From Methanosphaera cuniculi (GTDB taxonomy: Archaea; Methanobacteriota; Methanobacteria; Methanobacteriales; Methanobacteriaceae): a DNA stretch of 64,000 bases. Positions within the stretch are counted from its first letter, which is position 1. The number at the start of each line of letters is the position of its first letter. Of the stretch, positions 31,901-39,856 are shown one piece after another. The notes below the pieces were generated by a model. It did no database searches. It was not told where the DNA came from and saw only the letters and a list, made by a program, of their open reading frames with translations. The translations under genes were made by a program, and so were the position numbers. Where the stretch lies: the NCBI RefSeq assembly GCF_003149675.1, contig NZ_LWMS01000042.1, positions 113,459 through 177,458 on the forward strand. The letters are read 5' to 3'.

Positions 31901-33203
31901 CAACATAACATATAACTATATAGAAACAGCAACACTTGAAGGAAATGATGCAGTAATACAAGAAAATAAAAATGACACAATAAATAATATGGTAATGTAT
32001 AACTATGCAAAATCAGTTAAAAGTACTGTATTAAATATTACAATGCCAGATACTATAAAAGTATATGATAATGTAAGAATTAATATAAGTGTAAGTTATA
32101 GAAATGGAACTAATTGGGACTCACCTTATGTTCCAGTAGAAACAGGACATGCTATCTTTGAAGTAAATGGTAAACAAATAGGTACAGTTGAAGTTGTAAA
32201 TGGACTTGCTGAAATCAACTACACTATACAACCAGAAGATGGAAAAACATTAACAGTTAAAGTATCATATGAAGATCCAACATTAAAATATGATTTTATA
32301 TCTGAAACTATAACAAAAACTATTGAATTACTAGATTCAAAAGTTATAATGGCTAACACTACCAATACTGGAGTAAATAGTAAAGTTACAGCTATTATTC
32401 TTGATGAAAAAGGAAATATCATATATGATGGTAATGTAACATTCACACTTGGTAATGTGAACCAAACAGTTACAATAAGTAATGGTATTGCTCAAGTTAC
32501 ATTTGATACAAGTGCATATAAACTAGGTAAATATAACATTACAGCAACCTTTAATGGTAATGATATATGTGCAGTTGCTAATAACACAGTAACACTTACA
32601 GTTACAAAATATGATGTTAACGTTCAAGTTAATCCAATTACAACATTAAGTGGAAATAAAGTACTCTTAACTGCAAACGTAACTGACATAAACGGTAAAG
32701 CAGTTAATACTGGTCGTGTAATCTTCAAACTTAATGGATGTACACTAAAAGATTCAAATGGTAACACACTATATGCAAACGTGATAAATGGTACTGCAAC
32801 TGTTGAATACATGATACCTGCACATTACACAGCTAAAAACTACACACTTATAGCTGTAGCATCAAGTAGTGCATACAACCGTACAGAAACAAACAGTACT
32901 TTAACAATTAACAAAACAACACCAAAAGCACAACAAATACCACTAAAAGTAAAAAGAACAAACAATACAACAATCACAGTTAAATTCACAGATAATGAAA
33001 ACAATGATCTTATTGGTGAAAATAAAGTTTGTATTAAATTTAATGGAAAAACTTTAATAAATACAAAAGCAACCAATGGAACAGTAAAAGTAAACCTAGA
33101 TTTAACAAATTATAAAAATTCTCAATATGAATTTACAGTTATATGTGGTGCAAATAGTAGATATAACACATGTAAAAATGTAAGTACACTCATATTAGAA
33201 TAA
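25899..33203 (+). CDS. Giant Asn/Thr-rich adhesin-like protein D (beta-helix plus Ig-like repeats)
   Basis: The product has 2434 residues and the architecture of protein A. Signal peptide 1-26, Thr/Lys linker to about 85, a first beta-helix to about 400, Ig-like modules at about 471-660, a second beta-helix from YYVS and PFKTIQKAI near 674, and four Ig-like modules from about 2040 to the end (VSTLILE). Three FDxDGNL-type modules break the long helix (for example FFDDDGNLLD and FFDENGNLRDE). The first beta-helix differs clearly from that of A, while the Ig modules and the start of the second helix are almost the same, down to codon choice. No wall- or membrane-anchoring segment is visible at the C-terminus. 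The gene is intact and is the last member of the tandem array. Confidence 0.9.
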   Translation: MNKNGKFLFVGLTLLLLLVSVGSITAADNDSTTTILSDNVESANHDTITSNTEKIVETSQKLETKDVKKTNKNLTKKTTQTDKQTKKADALQQTVNNYNELKDAWNYIQDQGDNETIYTINVKKGQYKFEDQLTSTKTSNAKYITINGENVDNTIFDGQNTTRFFNLNNTNQIIKINNITFKNGFNETQAGAIYVNSTTTLNNTKFINNVVNIANGTANGGAIYARASMDVYNSSFINNTIKCDNDNATSFWAYGCALSSNGGSLVTFNIELCEFINNNATSLVNISNQGCMGGAIYNTGRGIINIKNCDFFNNSAKTGAAINIGYTWGKASSSVLSCVFANNTATSDPNISSSSSLKLTSGSNYYLDNSDVSNIYIQTNGKPSNYTFNQKTKQLRISCLIDTDLYFGYITSLGRGYSLNLTSSSDLINTTGIKFTPENNYSVLFNVSNLPANHENITLYVSGIEATHITYDHTNVVFNNITAKPGNTITLKSSFTTSDGIIIPNGKVAFKINGKTVGHSNIKYGTATLNYTIPDNYSAKDYILTTTYGGSNKFIEARTNATLHLEKLATKTNLTTKIDGNTLKITVDPRDENGNTVKDGKICVKIEGKTLQNLKITGKTQVNFTIPKSWNNREIKILAIYGENNNHKQSRMEIKTKLTLNTKTTKTDTTVNNYYVSANSGSDTNTGSQSSPFKTIQKAIATVNSNKQNANIYLDGVFKGVGNTNLTVPGDLHINFIGVGNSSIDGEVNYTMKTTLEEGEYYWGSSPEWYPYNNGKGNWAMNITKGNGLITINNLTIKNCWNKGGSDISLYETATVDNYGNLEVNNVSFIFNHGGVGASIRNNNGANINVTNSLFEANRKSSSTGNYGAGIYNNGTATIINSTFQKNYARWGTITNDKQLTIINSTIRDNIAYDGSSTYKTGSGITINTGSTNFYEQNNSTDKITTIIDGCTFTNNDQLDIYADTGVTTIKNNIFNKSTGINSFNGNQNITFNFINNTFDSPIGSSIYTSLSSSNKYTFTLLANGKYKYNINSNTVINLTGTLSKALEATCSNSNIINNNFPRMIIISGENNIITGNNITTTMDQYTISLGDYKNNIVTNNNLIAAALKGNSAVNYTAVSNKVENNTPTVTELQIDDETFYKFFDDDGNLLDTYNNVEQIQIIGSLTNKNININQKISLFQKGRFVSYNITITTNQMSEISSLNITNINNQPVIILNGDNSIVKTSNLTTNNNYTIIANSKNNNITQNKLLADILVGDESVKTDKTNTIENNTPVYKNYILSEENFNTYFNNDGTIKDIPVSEVHFLVNGTIQNKNIILNNNKPIIITNYKDAKLVNTSIKTVENTTLDISYITIRNTDKITFDLTSKENSISNCNITSNTTILNAINTTTLTITRNNITTQTKQDLTLINIINLTTLNINYNNIQSKATENIKIINIEDATKTNLKYNNITTQSNTTAQPVKILNHEKIVYQVSNDISSNNIIVNATNTIGLEIENQYITGRISYNEITLFGDKNIGMKLINVTRNNEYSSTLYDNDITLNSANSKAVVFEKMNDLYGGDLNYNRFYLNNNNSTAIFINQIANLTISNRNKIAMNGSDDIAIYSNNSNLIKIIGSNIQSLTNTNDNIAPIILNNTTGANITKNNITTTSKYTIIINEPSNNNQIIDNNLYADNNLADNSILNPNPDTNKVLNNNPEITTYYYLNEKTYNQFFDENGNLRDEIPAGLKIIATENLENKKLNINKPLNIIADGIIYTNTIVNLTPEASNITLRGLTITGDSQLIIGSNNSNINISSMNCYKDDNNKTILIINGNNNNITTGSIYSSSNVELNITVIEITGNNNYVHFTGVTSTSSKYDKIIGILLNNANNNIIDHTSAVWIEGLNTTPLLLNNSNNNTIFTNQLDLEQSEYNEGIILVNSSYNKFRGRIGTYNIKINTISSLLKVENNSNFNNFEGLSLDGRHVTKTPIYITNSHYNIFRGQGYEFNELLGYAINITEGVGNNITYNYIETATLEGNDAVIQENKNDTINNMVMYNYAKSVKSTVLNITMPDTIKVYDNVRINISVSYRNGTNWDSPYVPVETGHAIFEVNGKQIGTVEVVNGLAEINYTIQPEDGKTLTVKVSYEDPTLKYDFISETITKTIELLDSKVIMANTTNTGVNSKVTAIILDEKGNIIYDGNVTFTLGNVNQTVTISNGIAQVTFDTSAYKLGKYNITATFNGNDICAVANNTVTLTVTKYDVNVQVNPITTLSGNKVLLTANVTDINGKAVNTGRVIFKLNGCTLKDSNGNTLYANVINGTATVEYMIPAHYTAKNYTLIAVASSSAYNRTETNSTLTINKTTPKAQQIPLKVKRTNNTTITVKFTDNENNDLIGENKVCIKFNGKTLINTKATNGTVKVNLDLTNYKNSQYEFTVICGANSRYNTCKNVSTLILE

Positions 33204-33222
33204 ATAATTAAACCACATTTAA

Positions 33223-33250
33223 CCTCCCACTTTTTTTATTTTTTTTTATT
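33223..33250 (+). terminator. C-rich plus T-tract terminator after gene D
   Basis: CCTCCCAC followed by T7, ATT and T7 runs about 20 bases after the stop. It separates the adhesin array from the glycan genes. Confidence 0.55.
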
Positions 33251-33335
33251 AAATTTTAGCAAGTTAATAATATTTTAAGATTCATAAATTATAATATTAA
33301 AAATAATATTTTACAATTTTTAGATGTGATTTGTT

Positions 33336-34811
33336 TTGAATACAGTTAGACGATTAGTTAAAAATACGAGTGTTCTTTTTTTATCTCAGATGATTGGTTA
33401 TGTTCTTGCGTTTTTTTATACTTTGTATTCTGCAAGATATCTTGGTACTAGTAATTTTGGGATTATTTCTTTTGCTACTGCTATTGCTGGTCTTTTTGCT
33501 ATTTTCACAGATCTTGGTCTTTCGACTTTAACGATTCGTGAGGTGGCCAGGGATAAAACACGAACTGCTAAGTATCTTGGTAATCATGGTTCTATTAAGT
33601 TGATTTTATCAATTACTACAATGGCACTTCTTGTGTTGTATGTGAATTTTGGTAATTTTGACTATCTTACACGTTTTGTTGTGTATATTATTGGATCTTC
33701 TGTGATTATTGATGCTTTTGGTGGTACTTTTACATCTATGTTTAGAGCTTATGAGCAGATGGAGTATCAGTCAGTAGCTGAGATTATTAATGCTGTTATC
33801 ATGTTTATTGGAGTGCTTATTTGTGTTTTCATGAATTATGGTGTTATTGGTATTGCTATGATTTATCTGATTTCTAGTGTTGTGGTTATGTTTTATAATT
33901 TTATTATGTGTTCTCGTAATTATGGTTTAATTCATTTCCAGTTTGATTTTGGATTTTGGAAAAGACTTATTTATACAGCATTTCCTTTAGCTATTACCAG
34001 TATTTTTGCATTAATTTCATTTAAGATGAATACTATTATGCTTAATATGCTTACAACAAATAGTGTGGTTGGTGAGTATACTGCGGCTTTTAATTTGATG
34101 CAAGCTTTAATTTTTATTCCTACTGTATATTCTACCGCGGTTTTACCATTGTTTTCTAAGTTGTATGTTGATAGTCGTGATATGCTTGATTATTCATATA
34201 AGAAATCTCTTAAGTATTTATCTCTTCTTAGTTTCCCTATTTCTATGGGTACTATGGTGCTTGCTCGTAAGATTATCTTATTTATGTATGGTCCTGGCTA
34301 CATTAATACAGTTCCGATTCTTGAACTTATCATATGGGCATTACCTGCAATATTTTTAAGTTATATTTTGGGTACTTCTATTGCTTCTATTAATAAGCAG
34401 CATGAAACTCTTAAGGCTACATTTTTATGTTTGATTCTTAGTACTGTGGGAAATTATATATTAATTGGTCTTTTTAGTGGAATTGGTGCTGCTATGATTA
34501 CAATACTTAATGAAGTTAGTATGGTGGTCTTCTATATTTACATAATGCATCATGCAGGATATAAAGTTCCAGTAAAAGATGTTGTTATAAAACCGCTACT
34601 TGCAAGTATTGTAATGGGAATAGTTGTGTATTTCCTAGATCTTGACTTATTTGTAAGTGTCTTTGTTGGAATTATAGTATATGTTGTAATGATATTCATA
34701 CTTAGAGCATTTAACACAGATGATTATAACATACTAAAACAATTACTACCTGAAAGTATGATAAATAAAATTGAAAAAATTAGAAAACCTAAAATTAAAA
34801 AAGGTGAATGA
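33336..34811 (+). CDS. Second polysaccharide flippase (Wzx-like)
   Basis: This 491-residue membrane protein has about a dozen to fourteen hydrophobic segments. The N-terminal stretch reads YSARYLGTSNFG, then FTDLGLSTLTIREVARD, the typical first loop of Wzx exporters. It should move a lipid-linked glycan across the membrane. The frame begins with TTG at 33336 after a weak GTGA site. It is followed within a few bases by a GT2-like gene, so the two are probably co-transcribed. The first four fifths (to about 34540) use T-ending codons and much G, while the last fifth switches to the A-ending codons of its neighbours. That is unusual inside one gene and may reflect a recombined origin. Confidence 0.88.
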   Translation: MNTVRRLVKNTSVLFLSQMIGYVLAFFYTLYSARYLGTSNFGIISFATAIAGLFAIFTDLGLSTLTIREVARDKTRTAKYLGNHGSIKLILSITTMALLVLYVNFGNFDYLTRFVVYIIGSSVIIDAFGGTFTSMFRAYEQMEYQSVAEIINAVIMFIGVLICVFMNYGVIGIAMIYLISSVVVMFYNFIMCSRNYGLIHFQFDFGFWKRLIYTAFPLAITSIFALISFKMNTIMLNMLTTNSVVGEYTAAFNLMQALIFIPTVYSTAVLPLFSKLYVDSRDMLDYSYKKSLKYLSLLSFPISMGTMVLARKIILFMYGPGYINTVPILELIIWALPAIFLSYILGTSIASINKQHETLKATFLCLILSTVGNYILIGLFSGIGAAMITILNEVSMVVFYIYIMHHAGYKVPVKDVVIKPLLASIVMGIVVYFLDLDLFVSVFVGIIVYVVMIFILRAFNTDDYNILKQLLPESMINKIEKIRKPKIKKGE

Positions 34812-34817
34812 AAATTG

Positions 34818-35522
34818 ATGAGTATAATATGTGTATATAACAACCAGGAAATACTAGATAAATACCTCATAAATAGTCTTAAAAAACAAGAAAACCAAGA
34901 CTATGAACTTATATTAGTTGATAATACAAAAAACAAGTTTTCAAGTGCCTCAAGTGCTCTTAATTATGGAGCAAAACAGGCACATGGAGAATACCTCATA
35001 TTTGCACATCAAGACATTAACCTATCAGACCCATACTGGATTGATAAAACACAAAAAACAATTAAAAAACTTAAAAAACCAGGTATAATAGGAGTAGCAG
35101 GAAAAACACATGATAGCTTAGTTAGATCAAACATCAAACAAGGAATAAATCCCACAGATGTAACACCATATAAACTTAAAAAACCAGAATATGCATCAAC
35201 ACTAGATGAATGCCTATTTATAATACCAAAAGATGTATATGATAAACATCCTTTATCTGAGAAAAGATGTCCAGACTGGCATCTATATGCAGTAGACTAC
35301 GTCTATTACATTAAAGAAGAAAGATATAATGCATACATCATACCTACAATGCTTGAACACAGATCAAAAGGAGCATCAATGTCTGAAGGATACTACACTA
35401 CACTACCAAATCTCATGAAAAAATACCATAACCAAAAACTCATACGAACATGTATGGGTGACTGGTTTACATTTATTCCTGTATCTTTTCAACGAATGAT
35501 TAAAATATTTAAAAAATACTGA
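34818..35522 (+). CDS. Glycosyltransferase-like protein, GT2 type
   Basis: This protein of about 234 residues starts SIICVYNNQEIL, the first strand of a GT-A fold, followed by LILVDNT and by GEYLIFAHQDI in the place where GT2 enzymes have their DxD metal site. The exact DxD is replaced by HQD, as in some GT2 relatives. The second half contains RCPDWHLYAVDY and a conserved-looking LEHRSKGASM. The stop codon of the flippase lies only 6 bases before this ATG, and the GGTGA inside the flippase end (34803-34807) is its ribosome binding site, so the two genes are coupled. A TTG at 34815 is an alternative start. Substrate unknown. Confidence 0.75.
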   Translation: MSIICVYNNQEILDKYLINSLKKQENQDYELILVDNTKNKFSSASSALNYGAKQAHGEYLIFAHQDINLSDPYWIDKTQKTIKKLKKPGIIGVAGKTHDSLVRSNIKQGINPTDVTPYKLKKPEYASTLDECLFIIPKDVYDKHPLSEKRCPDWHLYAVDYVYYIKEERYNAYIIPTMLEHRSKGASMSEGYYTTLPNLMKKYHNQKLIRTCMGDWFTFIPVSFQRMIKIFKKY

Positions 35523-35764
35523 TTTATATAATATTAAAAAAATAAAAATAGAACTTTTCTAAAAATTAGACTAAAAAAAAGATAGAAAAAATAGTTTTTT
35601 TTGAGAATAATTATTTTTATATTAATTCTTCTCTCCTTTTTTTTAAAAGATTTGTAAAGTTTTTTTTATATTTGCTTTTTTTTAAAAAAAAAAGTATAAT
35701 GAATTTTTTTTTGATTGTTGTTAATTTTATATTTTTATTAGTTGATTTTTTTTTATTTATCTGC

Positions 35765-36505
35765 TTATTTTTCTACGATGAATGTACAGTGATCATCATA
35801 TTTTGAACAACATTCAACTTCTTCTACTGATACAGCTTTTTTGTAGAATGCTGAGAATATTCCTTTAAGCATTCCTTTTACAATATTACATGTTGCCATA
35901 TTGTATTCAAGGTTGTAGCATTCATGACATTCTTTTAATTTAAACATTAAACTATCGTCTGTTATGTTTATTGATAGGTCTCCAAGACCTAAGTCAAGGA
36001 ATCTTTGTTTTAATTCATCTAATAGTTCATCAAGTGTTTCAGCTTTAAATTCATCATAGGTTTTTTTACCAATTCTTTCTCCTGTAATAATTTCTAATGG
36101 TGATACATCAAGTCCATGGTGTAGTAGTAATCCTTTAAATTGTCTGTATATTTCTATGAAAAGTCCTTCTTTTTTTGATATATCTTGTTCTATTTCAGGT
36201 AGTGCATAGATTATATTATCTGGATATATTTCACCTATATAGTCTGCATAGATGTAGAATAATTTGCTTCTACGGTCTAATGGATGTGCTTTGTAGCTGA
36301 TAATTCTTTCATCTAGTAAATTTTTAAGATGTACAGATATTGTTGATTTGGATTTTCCTGTTTCTTTTACAATATCAGCTTCACTTACTTTATCTGTAAG
36401 CATGTTTAAAATTTGAATTTTAATAGGGCTTGTTACAATTTTTATTCCATCTGATGTAGAATAAATTTTAATTTTTGTATTTTCATATATATTTATAGGA
36501 ATCAT
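35765..36505 (-). CDS. Transcriptional regulator with ArsR-type HTH and V4R domain
   Basis: This 246-residue protein has two parts. Residues about 22-80 form a winged helix-turn-helix: KIQILNML, then SKSTISVHLKNL as recognition helix, then a basic wing (HPLDRRSK). The C-terminal part matches the V4R (4-vinyl reductase) fold, with the closing pattern CCSKYDDHCTF. Cysteines in KECHECYN, a further Cys in MATCNI, and CC plus C near the end could bind a metal or small ligand, a role suggested for V4R domains. The gene is divergent from the LicD-type gene at 36622, with 116 bases between them, so it may control that gene and itself. Ligand and target genes are not visible. Confidence 0.85.
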   Translation of the reverse strand: MIPINIYENTKIKIYSTSDGIKIVTSPIKIQILNMLTDKVSEADIVKETGKSKSTISVHLKNLLDERIISYKAHPLDRRSKLFYIYADYIGEIYPDNIIYALPEIEQDISKKEGLFIEIYRQFKGLLLHHGLDVSPLEIITGERIGKKTYDEFKAETLDELLDELKQRFLDLGLGDLSINITDDSLMFKLKECHECYNLEYNMATCNIVKGMLKGIFSAFYKKAVSVEEVECCSKYDDHCTFIVEK

Positions 36506-36621
36506 ATTATTAGTTTATGTTATCATCAAAATATATATATTACTATGTATTACGAACTAAATTCAAAAAAAAATTAAAACAATCTTTAATAAATTTGAAG
36601 TATAAAAGATAATAAAACAAC

Positions 36622-37674
36622 ATGAAAAAAGAGAAAAAGATAAGAAAGGAGATAAAAAAATTGGTATTTATATTATCAACAATCTATGAAAAACTACCTG
36701 AAAATGTAAAAAATCATCCAAAAATAATAGAATTAGTCCAAAAATTTAATAATAATAACAAATTCAAGGAAATAGAGTCACACTACCGTATGCTTGACTT
36801 AATTTTTAGTAGTTGTGAAATAAAAGCAACAGGAGTAATGCGACAAATTCAACTTTTATCACTTGAACTTTTAAGATTTTTTGATTTAGTATGTAAAAAA
36901 TATGAACTAGAATACTGGCTAGATTATGGAACACTTCTTGGAGCTGTACGAAATGGTGGATTTATACCATGGGATGATGATATAGATCTTGGAATGATCA
37001 GAGAAGACTATGAAAGATTAGTTGAGGTATTTCCAAAAGAAGTTAAAAAAATAGGTGGCTTAGAAGATAAACTTATCATATCCAAACTAACTCAACCACA
37101 TAAACCAGGTGATGTAACAAATGAACTTGATACTCTAAATAACAATACATTCATTCTCTTTTTTCAATGTGCCTACATAAAACCATTCATACATCTTGAT
37201 GTATTTCCCAAAGAATACATAAAAGATTCAGGACTAACTGATGAACGAAATGCTCTTCAAACACAACTTCAAGTAGAATTACGAGATAATATTGAAAATG
37301 GTACATGGACATTTGATGAGGGATTAAAAATACAAAATGAAAAAATGCAATTTACAAATCAAAAAACAAACAATATATCAGATGCAATAGATGGATTACA
37401 TAATAATATTCATAACAGAATATATCCTACCAAGTATGTATTTCCACTTAGAAAAATAGAATTTGAAGATTACACATTTAATGCTCCTAATGATACAGAT
37501 GAATACTTAGAATTAATATATGGTTCTGAATTTATGCATATACCAAAAATAGCACTTGATCATAACACAACAGGATTTGTAAAAGGACAATATGATAATA
37601 ATAAAAAACAAATAGATAAAGCATTTGATGAAGCAATAAACTACATGAAAAAAGTAAATGAAGAATTTAACTAA
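36622..37674 (+). CDS. LicD-family transferase
   Basis: This 350-residue protein carries the LicD signature at about residues 95-135: YWLDYGTLLGAVRNGGF, then PWDDDIDLGM. The acidic DDDID cluster is the nucleotidyltransferase-type metal site. LicD proteins transfer phosphocholine or a similar phospho-substituent onto surface glycans. In archaea the donor is unproven. The N-terminal 80 residues are charged and predicted helical. There is no signal peptide and no ribosome binding site, and the transcript may be nearly leaderless. The neighbour on the other strand is the V4R regulator. Family assignment is firm, but the transferred group is inferred only by analogy. Confidence 0.88.
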   Translation: MKKEKKIRKEIKKLVFILSTIYEKLPENVKNHPKIIELVQKFNNNNKFKEIESHYRMLDLIFSSCEIKATGVMRQIQLLSLELLRFFDLVCKKYELEYWLDYGTLLGAVRNGGFIPWDDDIDLGMIREDYERLVEVFPKEVKKIGGLEDKLIISKLTQPHKPGDVTNELDTLNNNTFILFFQCAYIKPFIHLDVFPKEYIKDSGLTDERNALQTQLQVELRDNIENGTWTFDEGLKIQNEKMQFTNQKTNNISDAIDGLHNNIHNRIYPTKYVFPLRKIEFEDYTFNAPNDTDEYLELIYGSEFMHIPKIALDHNTTGFVKGQYDNNKKQIDKAFDEAINYMKKVNEEFN

Positions 37675-37940
37675 TAAATATGAAAGATAAAAATTAAGAT
37701 CTCTTAAAATAAATTATCTCCAAAAAAAAAGTAGGTTTAAAATATTATTTAAAAAAAGGGAATAGAAAGTAAAAAAAAAATATGAAATATTAATAAAAGT
37801 GATAACTTTTTAAATTCTAAGCTCTCACATTTATATTATCATTTTGTATATAATATATTTTTATAAATAAAATAAACATTTTCTAGTTTAATTATTATAT
37901 TACTCTTATCTTAAAAAAAAGTTTAAAAAAAAGATGGAGA

Positions 37941-38555
37941 TTATTTTTGTGCTACTATCCGTATTAGTGTTGGATCATCATCTTTATATTTTGCAAGTCC
38001 TTGGCTTTCGAGTTTGTATATTATTTTTAATCCTCTATTTTCAAGTTTTTCTATTGTTTCATTAAAATCTAGGTATCGTCTATAGTGTGTTGTTACATTT
38101 TCTGATTCACTTATTTTTTCGCCTTTTTCAAACATTGGATCATTAATACTTCTAACTTCTAGGAAAAATAGTCCTTCATCATTTAGTTGTTTTGTTATCC
38201 AGTCAAATACTCGTTTTTCTGCTTTTTCATTTACTGAATGGAGTGTGAATCTTGAGTAGATGTAATCATATTTTTTATCATCATCTAGATTTGTGAAATC
38301 ATCTGCTTTGAAATTTAGATTATATAAGCTATGTTTTTTATTTAAGTAGTCCATTTCTTCTTCTATTTGATCAATTGCTGTTACATTTATTTTTTGTTGT
38401 GCAAAATAGACACTATCACGCCCATTTCCACATCCTAATTCTATTAGTTTTTTTTCAGGTTCCATGAATCCTATGATGAATTTTGCAAATGTTGAGGGAT
38501 CTACAGGGTTTGGGTTTTTGCGATAATATTCTTTCCAATATGACTTGTCATTCAT
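37941..38555 (-). CDS. Class I SAM-dependent methyltransferase
   Basis: This 204-residue cytoplasmic enzyme has motif I KLIELGCGNGRDSVYFA (about residues 35-51), the acidic residue of strand 2 in VTAIDQIE, and a motif resembling post-I/II in YDYIYSRFTLHSV. It starts with WKEYYRKNP, and later FLEVRSIND fits the fourth strand of the fold. The substrate is not evident. It lies alone on the minus strand between LicD and an epimerase, so a glycan or small-molecule substrate is possible. No ribosome binding site precedes the ATG. Confidence 0.85.
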   Translation of the reverse strand: MNDKSYWKEYYRKNPNPVDPSTFAKFIIGFMEPEKKLIELGCGNGRDSVYFAQQKINVTAIDQIEEEMDYLNKKHSLYNLNFKADDFTNLDDDKKYDYIYSRFTLHSVNEKAEKRVFDWITKQLNDEGLFFLEVRSINDPMFEKGEKISESENVTTHYRRYLDFNETIEKLENRGLKIIYKLESQGLAKYKDDDPTLIRIVAQK

Positions 38556-38747
38556 ATTATCTTTTATGTTATTTGTTTTATTATAATTTTATCATAATAT
38601 ATTTTCTAAGTATAAATAAAATAAAAAAAAGATATAAATAATATATAAAGTTAATTAATTTTTTACATTTTAGGAGTTTACTTTTTTAGTTAAATAATTA
38701 TTTTACCAAAAAGAAAAATTTGATAAAAAAAAGGGAGAATTAAATAA

Positions 38748-39749
38748 ATGAAAGATATTGCAAATTCATATAAGGGCGAAACAATTCTAATTACTGGCGG
38801 TGCAGGTTGTGTTGGAAGTAATCTTGCACGTAAACTTACAGAATATGATCCAGAGAAGATTATCATACTTGATGATTTATCATCATCCTATAAATGGAAT
38901 ATTCCACAAGATGATCGTATTGAGTTTATACAAGGTGATATATGTGATGATCAGGTTCTTAAATGGGTATTTAAGTCAAAACCATCATATATATTTCATT
39001 TAGCTGCACATTTTGCAAATCAGAATTCTGTTGATAAGCCTGAAAAAGATCTTAAAGTAAATGGTCTAGGTATTCTTAAAGTTCTTGAATATGCACAACT
39101 TTCAGGAAATATTAAAAGATTCGTATATTCAAGTAGTGGATGTGGAGTATACGGTCTTGATTCTAAAATGCCATTTAAAGAAGATGACATAAGTATTAGC
39201 TTACATACACCATACCAAGTTACTAAACTTCTTGGTGAATTATATACTAATTACTTTTATAATCTTTATGATCTACCTATTGCAAATGCAAGATTTTTCA
39301 ATGTATTTGGACCTGGAGAAGTTCCTGGAAAGTATCGTAATGTAATACCAAACTTCATGTACTGGGCTATGAATGAACAACCACTCCCTATTACAGGTGA
39401 TGGTTCTGAAACTCGTGATTGGACATATATTGATGATATACTTCAAGGACTAACACGTATGGGAGTAGTTGAGGAAGCTATTGGTGAATCAATAAATCTA
39501 GGTTCAGGTCATGACCACAGAGTTATTGATATGGCAAATAAGATAAATGAAATCTGTGATAATCCAGCTGGAATTGAATACAAACCAAGACGTAACTGGG
39601 ATGCTAAAACAAAACTTCTCTCATCAATTAATAAAGCAGAAAAGATTCTAGATTACAAACCACAACATGACTTCTATGATGGAATTGAAAATACACATGA
39701 CTGGTTTGTAGAAAACTGGGATAATATACAAAAAAGTGCAGAATTCTAA
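38748..39749 (+). CDS. NAD-dependent sugar-nucleotide epimerase/dehydratase
   Basis: This 333-residue extended SDR enzyme has the nucleotide-binding motif ITGGAGCVGSNLA, the serine in YSSSGCGVYG, and YQVTK with the catalytic Tyr and Lys. ARFFNVFGPGE follows, as in UDP-hexose 4-epimerases and related dehydratases. The Cys in the glycine motif and GCG after the catalytic serine are less common variants. GGGAG lies 10 nt before the ATG. It is followed by three glycosyltransferases on the same strand, so it likely supplies their sugar donor. It is clearly different from the epimerase at 1015. Substrate not predictable. Confidence 0.9.
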   Translation: MKDIANSYKGETILITGGAGCVGSNLARKLTEYDPEKIIILDDLSSSYKWNIPQDDRIEFIQGDICDDQVLKWVFKSKPSYIFHLAAHFANQNSVDKPEKDLKVNGLGILKVLEYAQLSGNIKRFVYSSSGCGVYGLDSKMPFKEDDISISLHTPYQVTKLLGELYTNYFYNLYDLPIANARFFNVFGPGEVPGKYRNVIPNFMYWAMNEQPLPITGDGSETRDWTYIDDILQGLTRMGVVEEAIGESINLGSGHDHRVIDMANKINEICDNPAGIEYKPRRNWDAKTKLLSSINKAEKILDYKPQHDFYDGIENTHDWFVENWDNIQKSAEF

Positions 39750-39856
39750 ATGAAAAAAAAGGGAAATAATAGAAAAAAAAGAGTGCTATTTTGCTTATCT
39801 CTAAAAAAAAATAGCAAAAAAATAAAATAAAAATGAAAAAATTTTAATCGATAAAT

